The position numbers were made by a program, and so were the translations under genes. The notes under the pieces were generated by a model. That model was not told the origin of the DNA, made no database searches, and saw nothing but the letters and a program-made list of their open reading frames with translations. This document shows positions 17,405 to 25,724 of a stretch of 64,000 nt of DNA, piece after piece; the stretch's first letter is position 1; every line of letters starts with the position of its first letter. Source of the DNA: Pseudomonas aestuarii (GTDB lineage Bacteria > Pseudomonadota > Gammaproteobacteria > Pseudomonadales > Pseudomonadaceae); the NCBI RefSeq assembly GCF_027988105.1, contig NZ_JAQJZJ010000008.1, positions 62,001 to 126,000 of the forward strand, read 5' to 3'.

Positions 17405-17821
17405 ATGAACATCGGCCAAGCCGCGCAGAAAACCGGCCTCAGCGCCAAGATGATCCGCTACTACGAGTCGATCGACCTGCTGCCGGCCGCCGGGCGCAGC
17501 GACAGCGGCTACCGCCAGTACGGCGCCCAGGACCTGCACCGCCTGGCCTTTATCAAGCGCGCGCGGGACCTGGGGTTTTCCCTGGCCGAGGTGGCCCAGC
17601 TGCTGACCCTGTGGCAGGACCGCCAGCGCGCCAGCGCCGACGTCAAGGCCCTGGCCGCCGGGCACATCGGCGAACTCAATCGCAAGATCGCCGAACTCAG
17701 CAGCCTGCGCGACACCCTGCAGGACCTGATGCAGCACTGCCAGGGCGACGACCGCCCCGACTGCCCGATCCTCAAGGATCTGGAGTCCGGCGGCGGCAAC
17801 CACCCGACCAGCAACCTGTAG
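17405..17821 (+). CDS. cueR: CueR-type MerR-family copper-sensing activator
   Basis: A 138-residue MerR protein. The N-terminal helix-turn-helix is MNIGQAAQKTGLSAKMIRYY, followed by the wing and a dimerisation helix. The metal-binding loop has two Cys exactly as in CueR: Cys112 and Cys120 (C-Q-G-D-D-R-P-D-C), the same numbering as I recall for E. coli CueR. It responds to Cu(I)/Ag(I) by untwisting promoters with long spacers, such as the pair at 14882-14944. It is downstream of copA, probably in one transcript. Its TAG stop lies in the first bases of an intergenic repeat. Confidence 0.95.
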   Translation: MNIGQAAQKTGLSAKMIRYYESIDLLPAAGRSDSGYRQYGAQDLHRLAFIKRARDLGFSLAEVAQLLTLWQDRQRASADVKALAAGHIGELNRKIAELSSLRDTLQDLMQHCQGDDRPDCPILKDLESGGGNHPTSNL

Positions 17822-17912
17822 GGTGTCACTCGCCGCAGGCAGTGCACCATGGTTGATCGGCCCGGCACAAAAGCTGGCGGGTTGTCGCTGCGCTCCGAAC
17901 GGACTGCCCTAG
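17818..17912 (+). repeat. GTAGGG intergenic repeat, copy A
   Basis: About 94 bp lying exactly between the convergent cueR and HAD genes. It begins GTAGGGTGTCACTCGCCGCA and ends with GCTCCGAACGG then CCCTAG. The termini form a short imperfect inverted repeat (GTAGGG/CCCTAG). The left end supplies the TAG of cueR and the right end the TAG of the HAD gene on the other strand. It matches copies at 52528, 38359 and 38506. No ORF is present. Confidence 0.85.
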
Positions 17913-18502
17913 GGCACGAGCGAACTCCGCAACGCCGCGCAATCCTCGGCGAAGTGATCGGCCAGTTCCGGCCAGGGATTCTGCGTCAGGTTGACCAGCA
18001 CGCTGCAGGCGCCGGCGGCGCGGGCGCATTCCAGGTCGAAGCGGTAGTCACCGACCATCACCAGTTCGTCCGGCGCCACCTGCCAGCGCTCGGCCAGGTG
18101 CAGCAAACCGCCGGGATGGGGCTTGGGCGGCGCCTCGTCGCGACCGAGAATGTCGGCGCTGGCGAAACAATCGCCCAGGCCGATCGCCTGCAGGGTCACC
18201 AGCGCCAGTTCATGGGCGTTGCGCGTGAGGATCCCGAGCCGGCAGTCGCGATCTTTCAGCGCGCGCACCAGGTCGATGGCCCCCGGCGCCGGTTCGGCGC
18301 TCAGCGCCAACTCGCGCTCGTGCTCCAGCAGCCAGGCGTACTTGGCCGCCGCGACCTCCTCGGGCAAGGCCGCCAGGTGATGGAGGATGTCGTGCTCCAG
18401 GGGAATATCCAGCGACCGCTTGATCGCCTCGAAGTCATGCACCGCCAGGGTCAGGGTGCCGTCCATGTCGAACACCCAGTGGCGCGCTTCGTGCAGCCTC
18501 AT
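17909..18502 (-). CDS. HAD-superfamily phosphatase (subfamily IA)
   Basis: A 197-residue hydrolase. The start is at ATG 18502 (MRLHEARHWVFDMDGTL), with GAGGA about 7 nt upstream; a longer frame to 18535 lacks support. Motif I is DMDGTLT with the nucleophile Asp at about residue 13. Motif II is in LGILTRN, and motif IV is VMVGDYRFDLECARAAG. A helical cap lies between motifs I and II. It belongs to the phosphoglycolate-phosphatase-like group, but the substrate is not evident. It is the last gene of the SagB-type/TesB/HAD operon, 16 nt after tesB. Its stop codon is inside repeat copy A. Confidence 0.88.
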   Translation of the reverse strand: MRLHEARHWVFDMDGTLTLAVHDFEAIKRSLDIPLEHDILHHLAALPEEVAAAKYAWLLEHERELALSAEPAPGAIDLVRALKDRDCRLGILTRNAHELALVTLQAIGLGDCFASADILGRDEAPPKPHPGGLLHLAERWQVAPDELVMVGDYRFDLECARAAGACSVLVNLTQNPWPELADHFAEDCAALRSSLVP

Positions 18503-18518
18503 GTCCAGTCCTCGCGGC

Positions 18519-19388
18519 TCACTTCCAATCCTCACGGATTCGGGTCAGGCCTTCCTGGGCCACCGAGGCGACCAGTTGGCCCTGACGGTTGAAGATGCTG
18601 CCGCGGGAGAAGCCGCGGGCGTTGCCGGCCCAGGGGCTGTCCATGGCGTAGAGTAGCCAGTCGTCCATGCGCAGGTTGCTGTGGAACCACAGCGAATGGT
18701 CGAGGCTGGCGACCTGCATGAACTTCTGCCAGACCGACACCCCGTGGGGCAGCATCGAGGTGGTCAGCAGGTTGAAGTCGCTGGCGTAGCCGAGCAGGTA
18801 CTTGTGCAGCTGCGGGTCGTCCGGCAGTTCGCCGGCGGCGCGGAACCACACGTACTTGACCGGTTCGCTCGGCTGCGGGGCAAAAGGGTTGTCGACGGTC
18901 ACCGGGCGGATCTCGATCGGCTTGTCGCTCACCGCCCGCGCGCGCATGCGCTCAGGCAGCGAGTCGGCGACCAGCCGGGCCAGTTCGGTTTCCGACTTCA
19001 GCGTTTCCGGCCCGGGCACCTCCGGCATCGGGATCTGATGGTGGGAGCCTTCTTCGTCGTACTGGAAGGAGGCGCTGCAGGTAAAGATCGGCTTGCCCTT
19101 CTGGATAGCCGTGACCCGGCGGGTGCTGAAACTGCCGCCGTCGCGCACCCGTTCGACCTGGTAGACCACCGGCAGACTGGCATCGCCCGGACGCAGGAAG
19201 TAGCCGTGCAGCGAGTGCACATGGCGCGCCTCCTCAACCGTCTGGCTGGCCGCCGACACGCACTGACCAAGCACCTGACCACCGAACAGCTGACGAAACC
19301 CCAGATCCTGGCTGACGCCGCGAAAGAGGTTCTCTTCGATGGCCTCCAGGCTCAACAGGGCGACCAATTCGTCCAGTACCTGACTCAT
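18519..19388 (-). CDS. tesB: Acyl-CoA thioesterase II
   Basis: A 289-residue double-hotdog thioesterase that hydrolyses medium- and long-chain acyl-CoA to free acid and CoA. Family blocks are visible: LEENLFRG-type start (IEENLFRGVSQDLG), FGGQVLGQ, HSLHGYFLRPGD, then DHSLWFH in the second hotdog, with the catalytic Asp of LDHSLWFH at about residue 205. The C-terminus has SPWAGNARGFSRGSIF. GGAGAA 9 nt before ATG 19388 supports the start. It is 19 nt downstream of the SagB-type gene and 16 nt upstream of the HAD gene, so the three are probably co-transcribed. Confidence 0.95.
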   Translation of the reverse strand: MSQVLDELVALLSLEAIEENLFRGVSQDLGFRQLFGGQVLGQCVSAASQTVEEARHVHSLHGYFLRPGDASLPVVYQVERVRDGGSFSTRRVTAIQKGKPIFTCSASFQYDEEGSHHQIPMPEVPGPETLKSETELARLVADSLPERMRARAVSDKPIEIRPVTVDNPFAPQPSEPVKYVWFRAAGELPDDPQLHKYLLGYASDFNLLTTSMLPHGVSVWQKFMQVASLDHSLWFHSNLRMDDWLLYAMDSPWAGNARGFSRGSIFNRQGQLVASVAQEGLTRIREDWK

Positions 19389-19407
19389 GCTTGTTCTCCA
19401 GTAACCG

Positions 19408-21009
19408 CTACGAGCGCGGTAAACGTAATTCGGGGTAGGCCGGCAGGGAGCTCAAGCGCTCATCCCACACGGCCCGGCCAATAGTGAAATGGTAAAGACT
19501 TTGCCAGCGGCTGTCGGCAAGTCCCAGCAATTCATGCAGCGAATCGTCGAAATAACAGCCTATTCCGGTGGCGGACAACCCCGCCGCCTCGGCTTCCAGA
19601 TAGAGCAACTGGCCGATTTGCCCACACTCCCAGTACAACCGCGGGTAGCGCCAGGCGCCGGCCTGCAGCGCCGTGTCGAAGCGACTGAGCATGGCCAGGG
19701 CGACGCAACCATCGCTGGCGATGTCCTGACCGCAGGAGAGAAACTCCGCCAGGCCGCGGGCATCGCCAGCCAGCAGGCGGTACAGCGGCAAGTGGTCGTG
19801 TACCCGCTGCCAGAGAAAATCCTCGCGCAATCCAGGTTGCGCCTGGCCATCGACCCGCGCCAACCAGTACAAACCAGGATCCAGATCCTGCACGCGGTGG
19901 ACGAACAGCAGCAGATCGACCTGGGCCGCCTCCCCGGTCAAGGCGAAAGGCACCGGCGAATTGGCCGGCATCAGCCGCTGCAACCAGGCGCACAGCAGCT
20001 CGGCGTGAATCCCGCTCTTGCCGTCCATGGCTTGCGCGCTACGGCGGCGATGCAGGATCGGCCGCAGCGCCAGGCCGGGATTGTCCGCCTGGGCGCGGCC
20101 GGCTTCGGCTAGCCAGGGCGGCGCAGCCATGGCCGGCGCCCGACACAGCGCCTGCACCCGCGCCAGCTCCGGCCACTCGTGGTACTGGCGCGACAGGCGA
20201 TTGGGCGCGCCCTGCAGCTCCAGTGCCGCCAGGCCTTGCAGCAAGCTGTCCGGCAGGGCGAACTCGCAGGCCTGGGCCGGGCCTATCCAGAGCAGGCAGT
20301 CGACATGCTCGGCCTCGGCAAAACCTTGGCGATCCAGGCCGAAAACGCCGTCCAGCCGCGCCTCGGCCACCCCGCGCAGCAGGCGCACCTGCCAGCCCAA
20401 CGCGCTGGCGGCAAGCGCCAGAGCAGCCAGGGCATGGCCCAGATCATGCTGGCAGTAGCGGTAGGCGCGCTCGCCATACTTCCACGCCTCGCGCCAGGGG
20501 ATGCTGGCCAGCGCCAGCAGGCAGCCCCCCGCCGGCAACGCCTGGGCCAGTGGCGCGGCCAGCGCCGCCGGCAGTTCGCCACGCACCTCCAGGGCATGGG
20601 CGTCGGCCGTGTAATGGACCAGCAAGGCCTCGTCCTGCAGGCCGCCGGCCGGCAGCAACAGATAGGCCTCGGTCGGGTGCAGATTGCCCGACGACGGGTT
20701 GACCCGCAGCGCCCAGCGGCTGCCGCCCGCCTCCTTCCAGGCCGACAACGCCAGGCTGTCGTACAGCAGCTGCGACAGACTGGCCCGGTTCAGCGGCGCC
20801 GGCGTGCCCAGCGGCGCGGCGAACACCGCGTCGTAGTCGGGCGACTCCTGCAGCGGCCGCTGCCACAGCTCGATCAGGCGCGCGCCACGGTAACGCCGGA
20901 AGGCGACGGGCTGGGTCGCCCAGTCCAGCTGCCCGGGCCCGGGGGCGAAGCGCTGCGGCTGGTGCTTGCTCAGCTGGTGATAGGCGCGCACGGCGTCCTG
21001 CTCGGTCAT
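19408..21009 (-). CDS. SagB/ThcOx-type nitroreductase-fold dehydrogenase
   Basis: A 533-residue protein with two nitroreductase-like halves. The first (about residues 70-250) has SAWKEAGGSRWALRVNPSSG followed by NLHPTEAYL, the SagB signature. The second (about 300-520) repeats the FMN-binding pattern (RRSAQAMDG, AMLSRFDTALQAGAWRYPRL, GLSATGIGCYFDD). SagB-type enzymes oxidise azolines to azoles in peptide natural products, but stand-alone copies like this are common in bacteria and of unknown function. No precursor peptide or YcaO partner is nearby. It shares an operon with tesB and the HAD gene and is divergent from the deacetylase-like gene. GTGGAG precedes ATG 21009. Confidence 0.85.
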   Translation of the reverse strand: MTEQDAVRAYHQLSKHQPQRFAPGPGQLDWATQPVAFRRYRGARLIELWQRPLQESPDYDAVFAAPLGTPAPLNRASLSQLLYDSLALSAWKEAGGSRWALRVNPSSGNLHPTEAYLLLPAGGLQDEALLVHYTADAHALEVRGELPAALAAPLAQALPAGGCLLALASIPWREAWKYGERAYRYCQHDLGHALAALALAASALGWQVRLLRGVAEARLDGVFGLDRQGFAEAEHVDCLLWIGPAQACEFALPDSLLQGLAALELQGAPNRLSRQYHEWPELARVQALCRAPAMAAPPWLAEAGRAQADNPGLALRPILHRRRSAQAMDGKSGIHAELLCAWLQRLMPANSPVPFALTGEAAQVDLLLFVHRVQDLDPGLYWLARVDGQAQPGLREDFLWQRVHDHLPLYRLLAGDARGLAEFLSCGQDIASDGCVALAMLSRFDTALQAGAWRYPRLYWECGQIGQLLYLEAEAAGLSATGIGCYFDDSLHELLGLADSRWQSLYHFTIGRAVWDERLSSLPAYPELRLPRS

Positions 21010-21077
21010 TAGGGCTCCACTTGAGTCGGTCCAGGCCCGCCGCCATACTCAGGCGCTGCGTTAAAGAGTGTCATTGT

Positions 21078-22010
21078 ATGCGTCTGCCACTGGTCTTTCA
21101 CGACGACTACAGCCCGCCCCTTCCGGCCGGCCATCGTTTCCCCATGGAGAAATTCCGCCTGCTGCGCGATCACCTGGTGGCCAGCGGCCTGACCTCGGAC
21201 GCCGAGTTGCTGCGCCCCGAGCTGTGTCCGCCGCAGGTGCTGGCCCTGGCCCACTGCCCCGCCTATATCGAGCGCTACATCAGCGGCGAACTGTCCCATG
21301 CAGACCAGCGCCGCCTCGGCCTGCCCTGGAGCGCGGCCCTGGCGCAGCGCACCGTGCGCGCGGTGGGCGGCTCGCTATTGGCTGCCGAGCAGGCCTTGCA
21401 GCATGGCCTGGCCTGCCACCTGGCCGGCGGCACCCATCACGCCCATTACGACTTCCCCTCAGGCTTCTGCATCTTCAATGACCTGGCGGTGATCGCCCGC
21501 TACCTGCTCGAAGCCGGCAAGGCGCAGCGGGTGCTGATCTTCGACTGCGACGTGCACCAGGGCGACGGCAGCGCCCGCCTGCTGGCCGATGTCCCGGAGG
21601 CGATCACCGTGTCGCTGCACTGCGAAAACAACTTCCCGGCACGCAAGGCCGCCAGCGACTGGGACATTCCCCTGCCGATGGGCATGGGCGACGCCGCCTA
21701 CCTGAAGGTGGTGGACGACGCGCTGAACTACCTGCTGCCGCTGTACCAGCCGGACATCGTCCTCTACGACGCCGGCGTCGATGTGCACCAGGACGATGCC
21801 CTCGGCTACCTGCAACTTACCGACGCCGGCCTCGCCGCCCGCGACCAGGCGGTGCTCGACCACTGCCTGGGCCGCGACATCCCGGTGGTCGGCCTGATCG
21901 GCGGCGGCTACGACAAGGACCGCCACGCCCTGGCCCGCCGCCACGGCATCCTCCATCACAGCGCGGCCAGGGTCTGGGCCAGCCGCGGGTTAGGCCGCAG
22001 GTTGGGTTAG
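21078..22010 (+). CDS. Histone-deacetylase-like amidohydrolase (AcuC/HDAC superfamily)
   Basis: A 310-residue zinc hydrolase. ATG 21078 (MRLPLVFHDDYS) is the start because homologues begin here; the upstream frame lacks a binding site. The catalytic His pair is in GGTHHAHYD (about residues 117-125). Zinc ligands are in IFDCDVHQGDG (Asp and His, about 155-165) and YDAGVDVHQDD (second Asp). The end GLIGGGYDKD completes the pocket. Members deacetylate lysines, polyamines or small amides. It is 68 nt from, and divergent to, the SagB-type gene. A damaged near-identical partial copy lies at 31803-32100. Confidence 0.9.
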   Translation: MRLPLVFHDDYSPPLPAGHRFPMEKFRLLRDHLVASGLTSDAELLRPELCPPQVLALAHCPAYIERYISGELSHADQRRLGLPWSAALAQRTVRAVGGSLLAAEQALQHGLACHLAGGTHHAHYDFPSGFCIFNDLAVIARYLLEAGKAQRVLIFDCDVHQGDGSARLLADVPEAITVSLHCENNFPARKAASDWDIPLPMGMGDAAYLKVVDDALNYLLPLYQPDIVLYDAGVDVHQDDALGYLQLTDAGLAARDQAVLDHCLGRDIPVVGLIGGGYDKDRHALARRHGILHHSAARVWASRGLGRRLG

Positions 22011-22257
22011 CGGCGCGGAGCGTGCACTTGCCAACGGCGCGATGGCCGAGCACTGCGTCACCCAACGCAGCGTCCACAACCGCACGGCCGTTGTCGGGTT
22101 ATGCCGGCGCAATAAGCGGCAGTCCGACAGCGAATATCCGCAGACCACGGCCAGAACCCTGGCCCATCCATGGCTATGCTTATGCCTGTGCCGAAGGCGT
22201 TTTCCCGCCCGGAATTTTCCAGGCTGGGGAGCCGCCACGGCCAAGGAGGCCTGCGGC

Positions 22258-22743
22258 ATGCAACTGACCACGGTGAACATCGACAAGCCGCAAGAGATCA
22301 ACTTCATCTTCGGCCAGACCCACTTCATCAAGTCCGTCGAGGACATCCACGAGGCGCTGGTCACGGCCGTGCCCGGGATCAAGTTCGGCCTGGCCTTCTG
22401 CGAGGCCTCGGGCAAATGCCTGGTGCGCTGGTCGGGCACCGATAGCGCGATGATCGAACTGGCCCAGCGCAATGCCCAGGCCATTGGCGCCGGCCACTGC
22501 TTCATCATCTTCCTTGGCGCGGGCTTCTACCCGCTGAGCGTGCTGAACAGCATCAAGCTGGTGGCCGAGGTCTGCCGGATCTTCTGCGCCACCGCCAATC
22601 CGACCGAAGTGGTGCTCGCCGAAACCCAGCAGGGTCGTGCCGTGCTCGGCGTGGTTGACGGCTACTGCGCCCATGACCTCGAAGGCGACGACGACATCCT
22701 CTGGCGCAAGAACCTGTTGCGCCAGATCGGCTACAAGCTTTGA
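22258..22743 (+). CDS. Adenosine-specific kinase family protein (PF04008/DUF355)
   Basis: A 161-residue protein that fits this family from end to end: INFIFGQTHFIKSVEDIHEA, VPGIKFGLAFCEASG, GAGHCFIIFL, EVCRIFCATANPTEVVLAE, GVVDGY. It is known mainly from archaea and thermophiles and is scattered in proteobacteria; the archaeal member has been reported to act on adenosine, but its physiological role is unclear. AAGGAGG 9 nt before ATG 22258 fixes the start. It is a single-domain cytoplasmic protein, followed 117 nt later by a SixA-like phosphatase on the same strand. Confidence 0.9.
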   Translation: MQLTTVNIDKPQEINFIFGQTHFIKSVEDIHEALVTAVPGIKFGLAFCEASGKCLVRWSGTDSAMIELAQRNAQAIGAGHCFIIFLGAGFYPLSVLNSIKLVAEVCRIFCATANPTEVVLAETQQGRAVLGVVDGYCAHDLEGDDDILWRKNLLRQIGYKL

Positions 22744-22860
22744 GAGGGCGCGAACAAACTCTCGCCTGCCACGGCGTGCGCCATGTCCACACCCTCAGAG
22801 TAACGGCCAGGCCGCCAGGTTTGGCCCCGCGGCTATCGATCGGGGGCAGCGAGGTGTGGC

Positions 22861-23349
22861 ATGAAAAGGCTATTTCTCATTCGTCATGCCAAGTCGAGTT
22901 GGGCTGACGCCGCGCTGGCCGACCGCGACCGCCCCCTGAACGAGCGCGGCAAACGCGACGCACCGAAGATCGGCGATCGCCTGGCCAGGCGCGAGATCAA
23001 GCCCGACTTGATCCTGTCGAGTCCAGCCGTGCGGGCGCTGACGACGGCGAAGATCATCGCCGGCAAGCTCGCTTACATGCGCAAGCACATCGGCGTCGAT
23101 GAGCGGCTGTATGCCGCCGAGGCCGATGAGCTGCTCGAGATCATCCACGCACTCGACGATCACCTGCAGTGCGTGATGATCGTCGGCCACAACCCCGAAT
23201 TGAGCGAACTCGCCCAGCGCCTGTGCGGTGAGATCGAGCACCTGCCGAGCGGCGCCGTCGCCGAGTTCGGCTTCGCGGCGAAGTCGTGGGCGGAGATCGG
23301 CGCCTGCCCTGTCGCGACGGTGGCACTCGATTATCCAAAGAAATCGTAG
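22861..23349 (+). CDS. SixA-like histidine phosphatase
   Basis: A 162-residue histidine-phosphatase-superfamily protein. The catalytic RHA (LFLIRHAKSSWAD) is at residues 8-10, the second Arg in SSPAVRALTTA, and the second His in MIVGHNPELSELA at about residue 108. This short form with RHAKS is the SixA type, which dephosphorylates phosphohistidine on HPt domains or PTS proteins. GAGGTG precedes ATG 22861. It may share a transcript with the adenosine-kinase-like gene upstream, though a 117-nt gap separates them. The real substrate is unknown. Confidence 0.9.
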   Translation: MKRLFLIRHAKSSWADAALADRDRPLNERGKRDAPKIGDRLARREIKPDLILSSPAVRALTTAKIIAGKLAYMRKHIGVDERLYAAEADELLEIIHALDDHLQCVMIVGHNPELSELAQRLCGEIEHLPSGAVAEFGFAAKSWAEIGACPVATVALDYPKKS

Positions 23350-23540
23350 CGCCGATGCTCTCGCCCGCGCGGCGATCAGAGGCTGTGAAAATAGCCCGCA
23401 TCGGCGCGAGTCGGTCTGCGACCATTCGCGGCAGGTGGGTGACGCGAAAAATGAGGGCGGTCAGGCCCCGTCGTTCACCTTGGGCATCGGCATCCGCCTA
23501 AGTAGCCGGGTGGCGGGCTCGAAGCCGGCCCGCAATGGGC

Positions 23541-25523
23541 TCAAAGGGGAGCACTGCGCCGCCCCGCGCGCCCCGCCAGCACCAGGCCCGCGCCCTGGGC
23601 CTTGCGGGTGTACCAGAACACCCGGCTCACGCCCCGGGTGATGGCCACATAGGCCAGGCGCAGGCCTTCATCGCTCATCGCCTGGTCGTAGCTGTTGCGG
23701 AAGAAGCCCGAGTAGGCGTAGAGCGCATTGCGCAGCGGATGCGGTTCCGTGGCCGGGCAATCGTCGACAATGATCGCCACTTCGGCCTGCAGGCCCTTGG
23801 CGCGGTGAATGGTGTAGGCCTTGACCGGCAGTTTCTTGTCCAACTGGGCCTGAATCGCCTGCAAGGGTGCGTTGCGCCGACTGAGCAGCAGCACCGCCGT
23901 GCGGTCAGCCACCGGGCGGCTGGCCACGTGGGCGCACTCGGCCTTGATAGCCTTCAGCAACTCCGGCAGACGCGCCTTGATATCGAAGCCCTGCACCAGC
24001 TTGACCCCGTGATCCCCCGGCTGCATGGCCTTGAACGCCTTGCTGGTCTTGGCTTGCTTGCAGGCGACGCCCGCGAGCACCGCCTCGCCGTCGCGGATCA
24101 CCGGCTCGATCGAGCGGTAGTTGGTGGCCAGCATCAGCAGCGCACTGCTCTTCGCCTTGCCCTTGCCCGGGAAGTGCCTGTCGAAGTCCATGAACAGTTC
24201 CGGGGAGCTGCCGCGCCAGCCATAGATCGACTGCCAGTCGTCGCCGATCGCCATCAGGCTGACCGCCGTGCCCTGGCGCGCCAGCGCGCGGTGGACCGCC
24301 TGCAGCCACTGGACGATCTGCGGCGAGATGTCCTGGAACTCATCGATCAGCAGGTGATTGAACGGCGCCAGCGCCTCGGCCGAGATCCCCGGCGCATTTC
24401 CCGCCAGCCGCTCGCCGAGGGACTGGAAGGCGCCATCGAAGGTCATCAAGCCCTGCGCCTGCAGGCAGCCCTGGAAGGCCTTGCAGAACAACACCAGGGC
24501 CTCGACAAAACTGCGCTCGCGAGCGCAGCAGGACAGCGCCTGGACATCTATCCGCTCGGGGCGGATGCCGATGCTCTGGATAAAGCCGGCCTGCACATAG
24601 AAGGCCTCGAACAGCGGCAACGCGGTGAACTCCCCCGCCAGCTTGAAGCCATCCAGCGGCGCCTTGGCCACCCGCGGCCGCTTGCCTTCGGCGGTCTCAG
24701 CCGGTGGTGCCGGCAACCCCAGCAGGCTGTGCACCAACTGGCGAAACACCGGTTCCTCGGCGTAGCACTGCTGGTAGGCCTGCTTGAGCAGGCGCTGCTG
24801 GGCCGGACGCAGGCGCGCGGACGTCAGCGGGTTATCCAGCTCACGGGGCGCGCCGGGCGCATCATCCAGTTGCTCGAACCAGCGCGGATTGCTCAACGCC
24901 TGCTTGGCCAGCACGCCCATGGCCGAATGGAAGGTGCGCACGCACTGGCGGGCCTGGCCGGCGTCGAATGGGTACCGCCAGAAGCCCAGCACCCTGAGCA
25001 GTTGCGCACGCAACTCGGCGCAGGAGGCATTGGTGAAGGAGATCACCGTCAGCCGCCCCGGCTCGATACCCAGATGACAGAGCATGAACACCACGCGCAG
25101 CACCAGGGTGGTGGACTTGCCCGAGCCCGCCCCGGCGAAGATGCGGGTGAGCGGATGACGACCGAGGATCATCGCCCACTGCTCGTCCGACGGCGCACTG
25201 ATCACCCCCGCAGCCACCGCCTGGGCGACCCGCTCGCGCATGGCCTCGACCTGCGCCGCCTCGACCGCCAGCAACGCCGGACCGTAAATCGCCGTGCTAG
25301 CCGGCGGGCCTGGTTTGGCTCGCGACCTGGCCGGCTTCTTCCCAGCGCCCGCCTTGCTCTTGCCCTTGCCAGTCGCCGCGCCGGCCTTCTTGGTCCGGGA
25401 ACGCGGCTTGTTCTGCGGCAACCCCGCCTCGCGCTCGGCGCGCAGATAGTCCGTGGTTCGCGGGAAATAACGCGCCAAGGCACCGGAGAGGAGCAACTTG
25501 TAACGCCCGACGGCAGACAGCAT
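23541..25523 (-). CDS. UvrD/Rep-like superfamily 1 DNA helicase
   Basis: About 660 residues from ATG 25523 (MLSAVGRYKLLL); an upstream frame to 25610 is less likely. After a variable, Lys/Arg-rich N-terminal region (about residues 40-75) come the SF1A motifs: Walker A AGAGSGKST (about 130), SFTNASCAELRAQL (Ia), LLIDEFQDISPQ (II), MAIGDDWQSIYGWRGS (III), then YTIHRAKGLQAEVAII (V) and LAYVAITRG (VI). It is shorter than UvrD or Rep because the accessory 2B region is reduced. It unwinds DNA 3' to 5' with ATP; the specific role is unknown. The basic N-terminus may bind DNA. Single gene. Confidence 0.88.
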   Translation of the reverse strand: MLSAVGRYKLLLSGALARYFPRTTDYLRAEREAGLPQNKPRSRTKKAGAATGKGKSKAGAGKKPARSRAKPGPPASTAIYGPALLAVEAAQVEAMRERVAQAVAAGVISAPSDEQWAMILGRHPLTRIFAGAGSGKSTTLVLRVVFMLCHLGIEPGRLTVISFTNASCAELRAQLLRVLGFWRYPFDAGQARQCVRTFHSAMGVLAKQALSNPRWFEQLDDAPGAPRELDNPLTSARLRPAQQRLLKQAYQQCYAEEPVFRQLVHSLLGLPAPPAETAEGKRPRVAKAPLDGFKLAGEFTALPLFEAFYVQAGFIQSIGIRPERIDVQALSCCARERSFVEALVLFCKAFQGCLQAQGLMTFDGAFQSLGERLAGNAPGISAEALAPFNHLLIDEFQDISPQIVQWLQAVHRALARQGTAVSLMAIGDDWQSIYGWRGSSPELFMDFDRHFPGKGKAKSSALLMLATNYRSIEPVIRDGEAVLAGVACKQAKTSKAFKAMQPGDHGVKLVQGFDIKARLPELLKAIKAECAHVASRPVADRTAVLLLSRRNAPLQAIQAQLDKKLPVKAYTIHRAKGLQAEVAIIVDDCPATEPHPLRNALYAYSGFFRNSYDQAMSDEGLRLAYVAITRGVSRVFWYTRKAQGAGLVLAGRAGRRSAPL

Positions 25524-25724
25524 TCGACGATTACCACCCTGAGCATGATGTAGATGGCTGAATGATAAGTGTTTTTCGCCGGAGCCTGGCAACCACTGGG
25601 ACAACGGCACGAATAACAGGGGCGAGCCTGCGGGCGCGGCAAGGCGGATTTTATCCAGGGCCCTGGGCAGGCCGGCGAGGCCCAGGGTAATCCCCCCGAA
25701 ATCAGTACTCGCCAGGGCTAGAGC

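Noticed and set aside
22011..22140. Sequence after the deacetylase gene resembling GGTTGGGTTAGCGG-type Pseudomonas intergenic repeats
   Set aside because: Only scattered words such as CACCCAACGC and TTGGGTTAG are present; I could not define ends or a second clear copy in the window, so I did not list it as a repeat.
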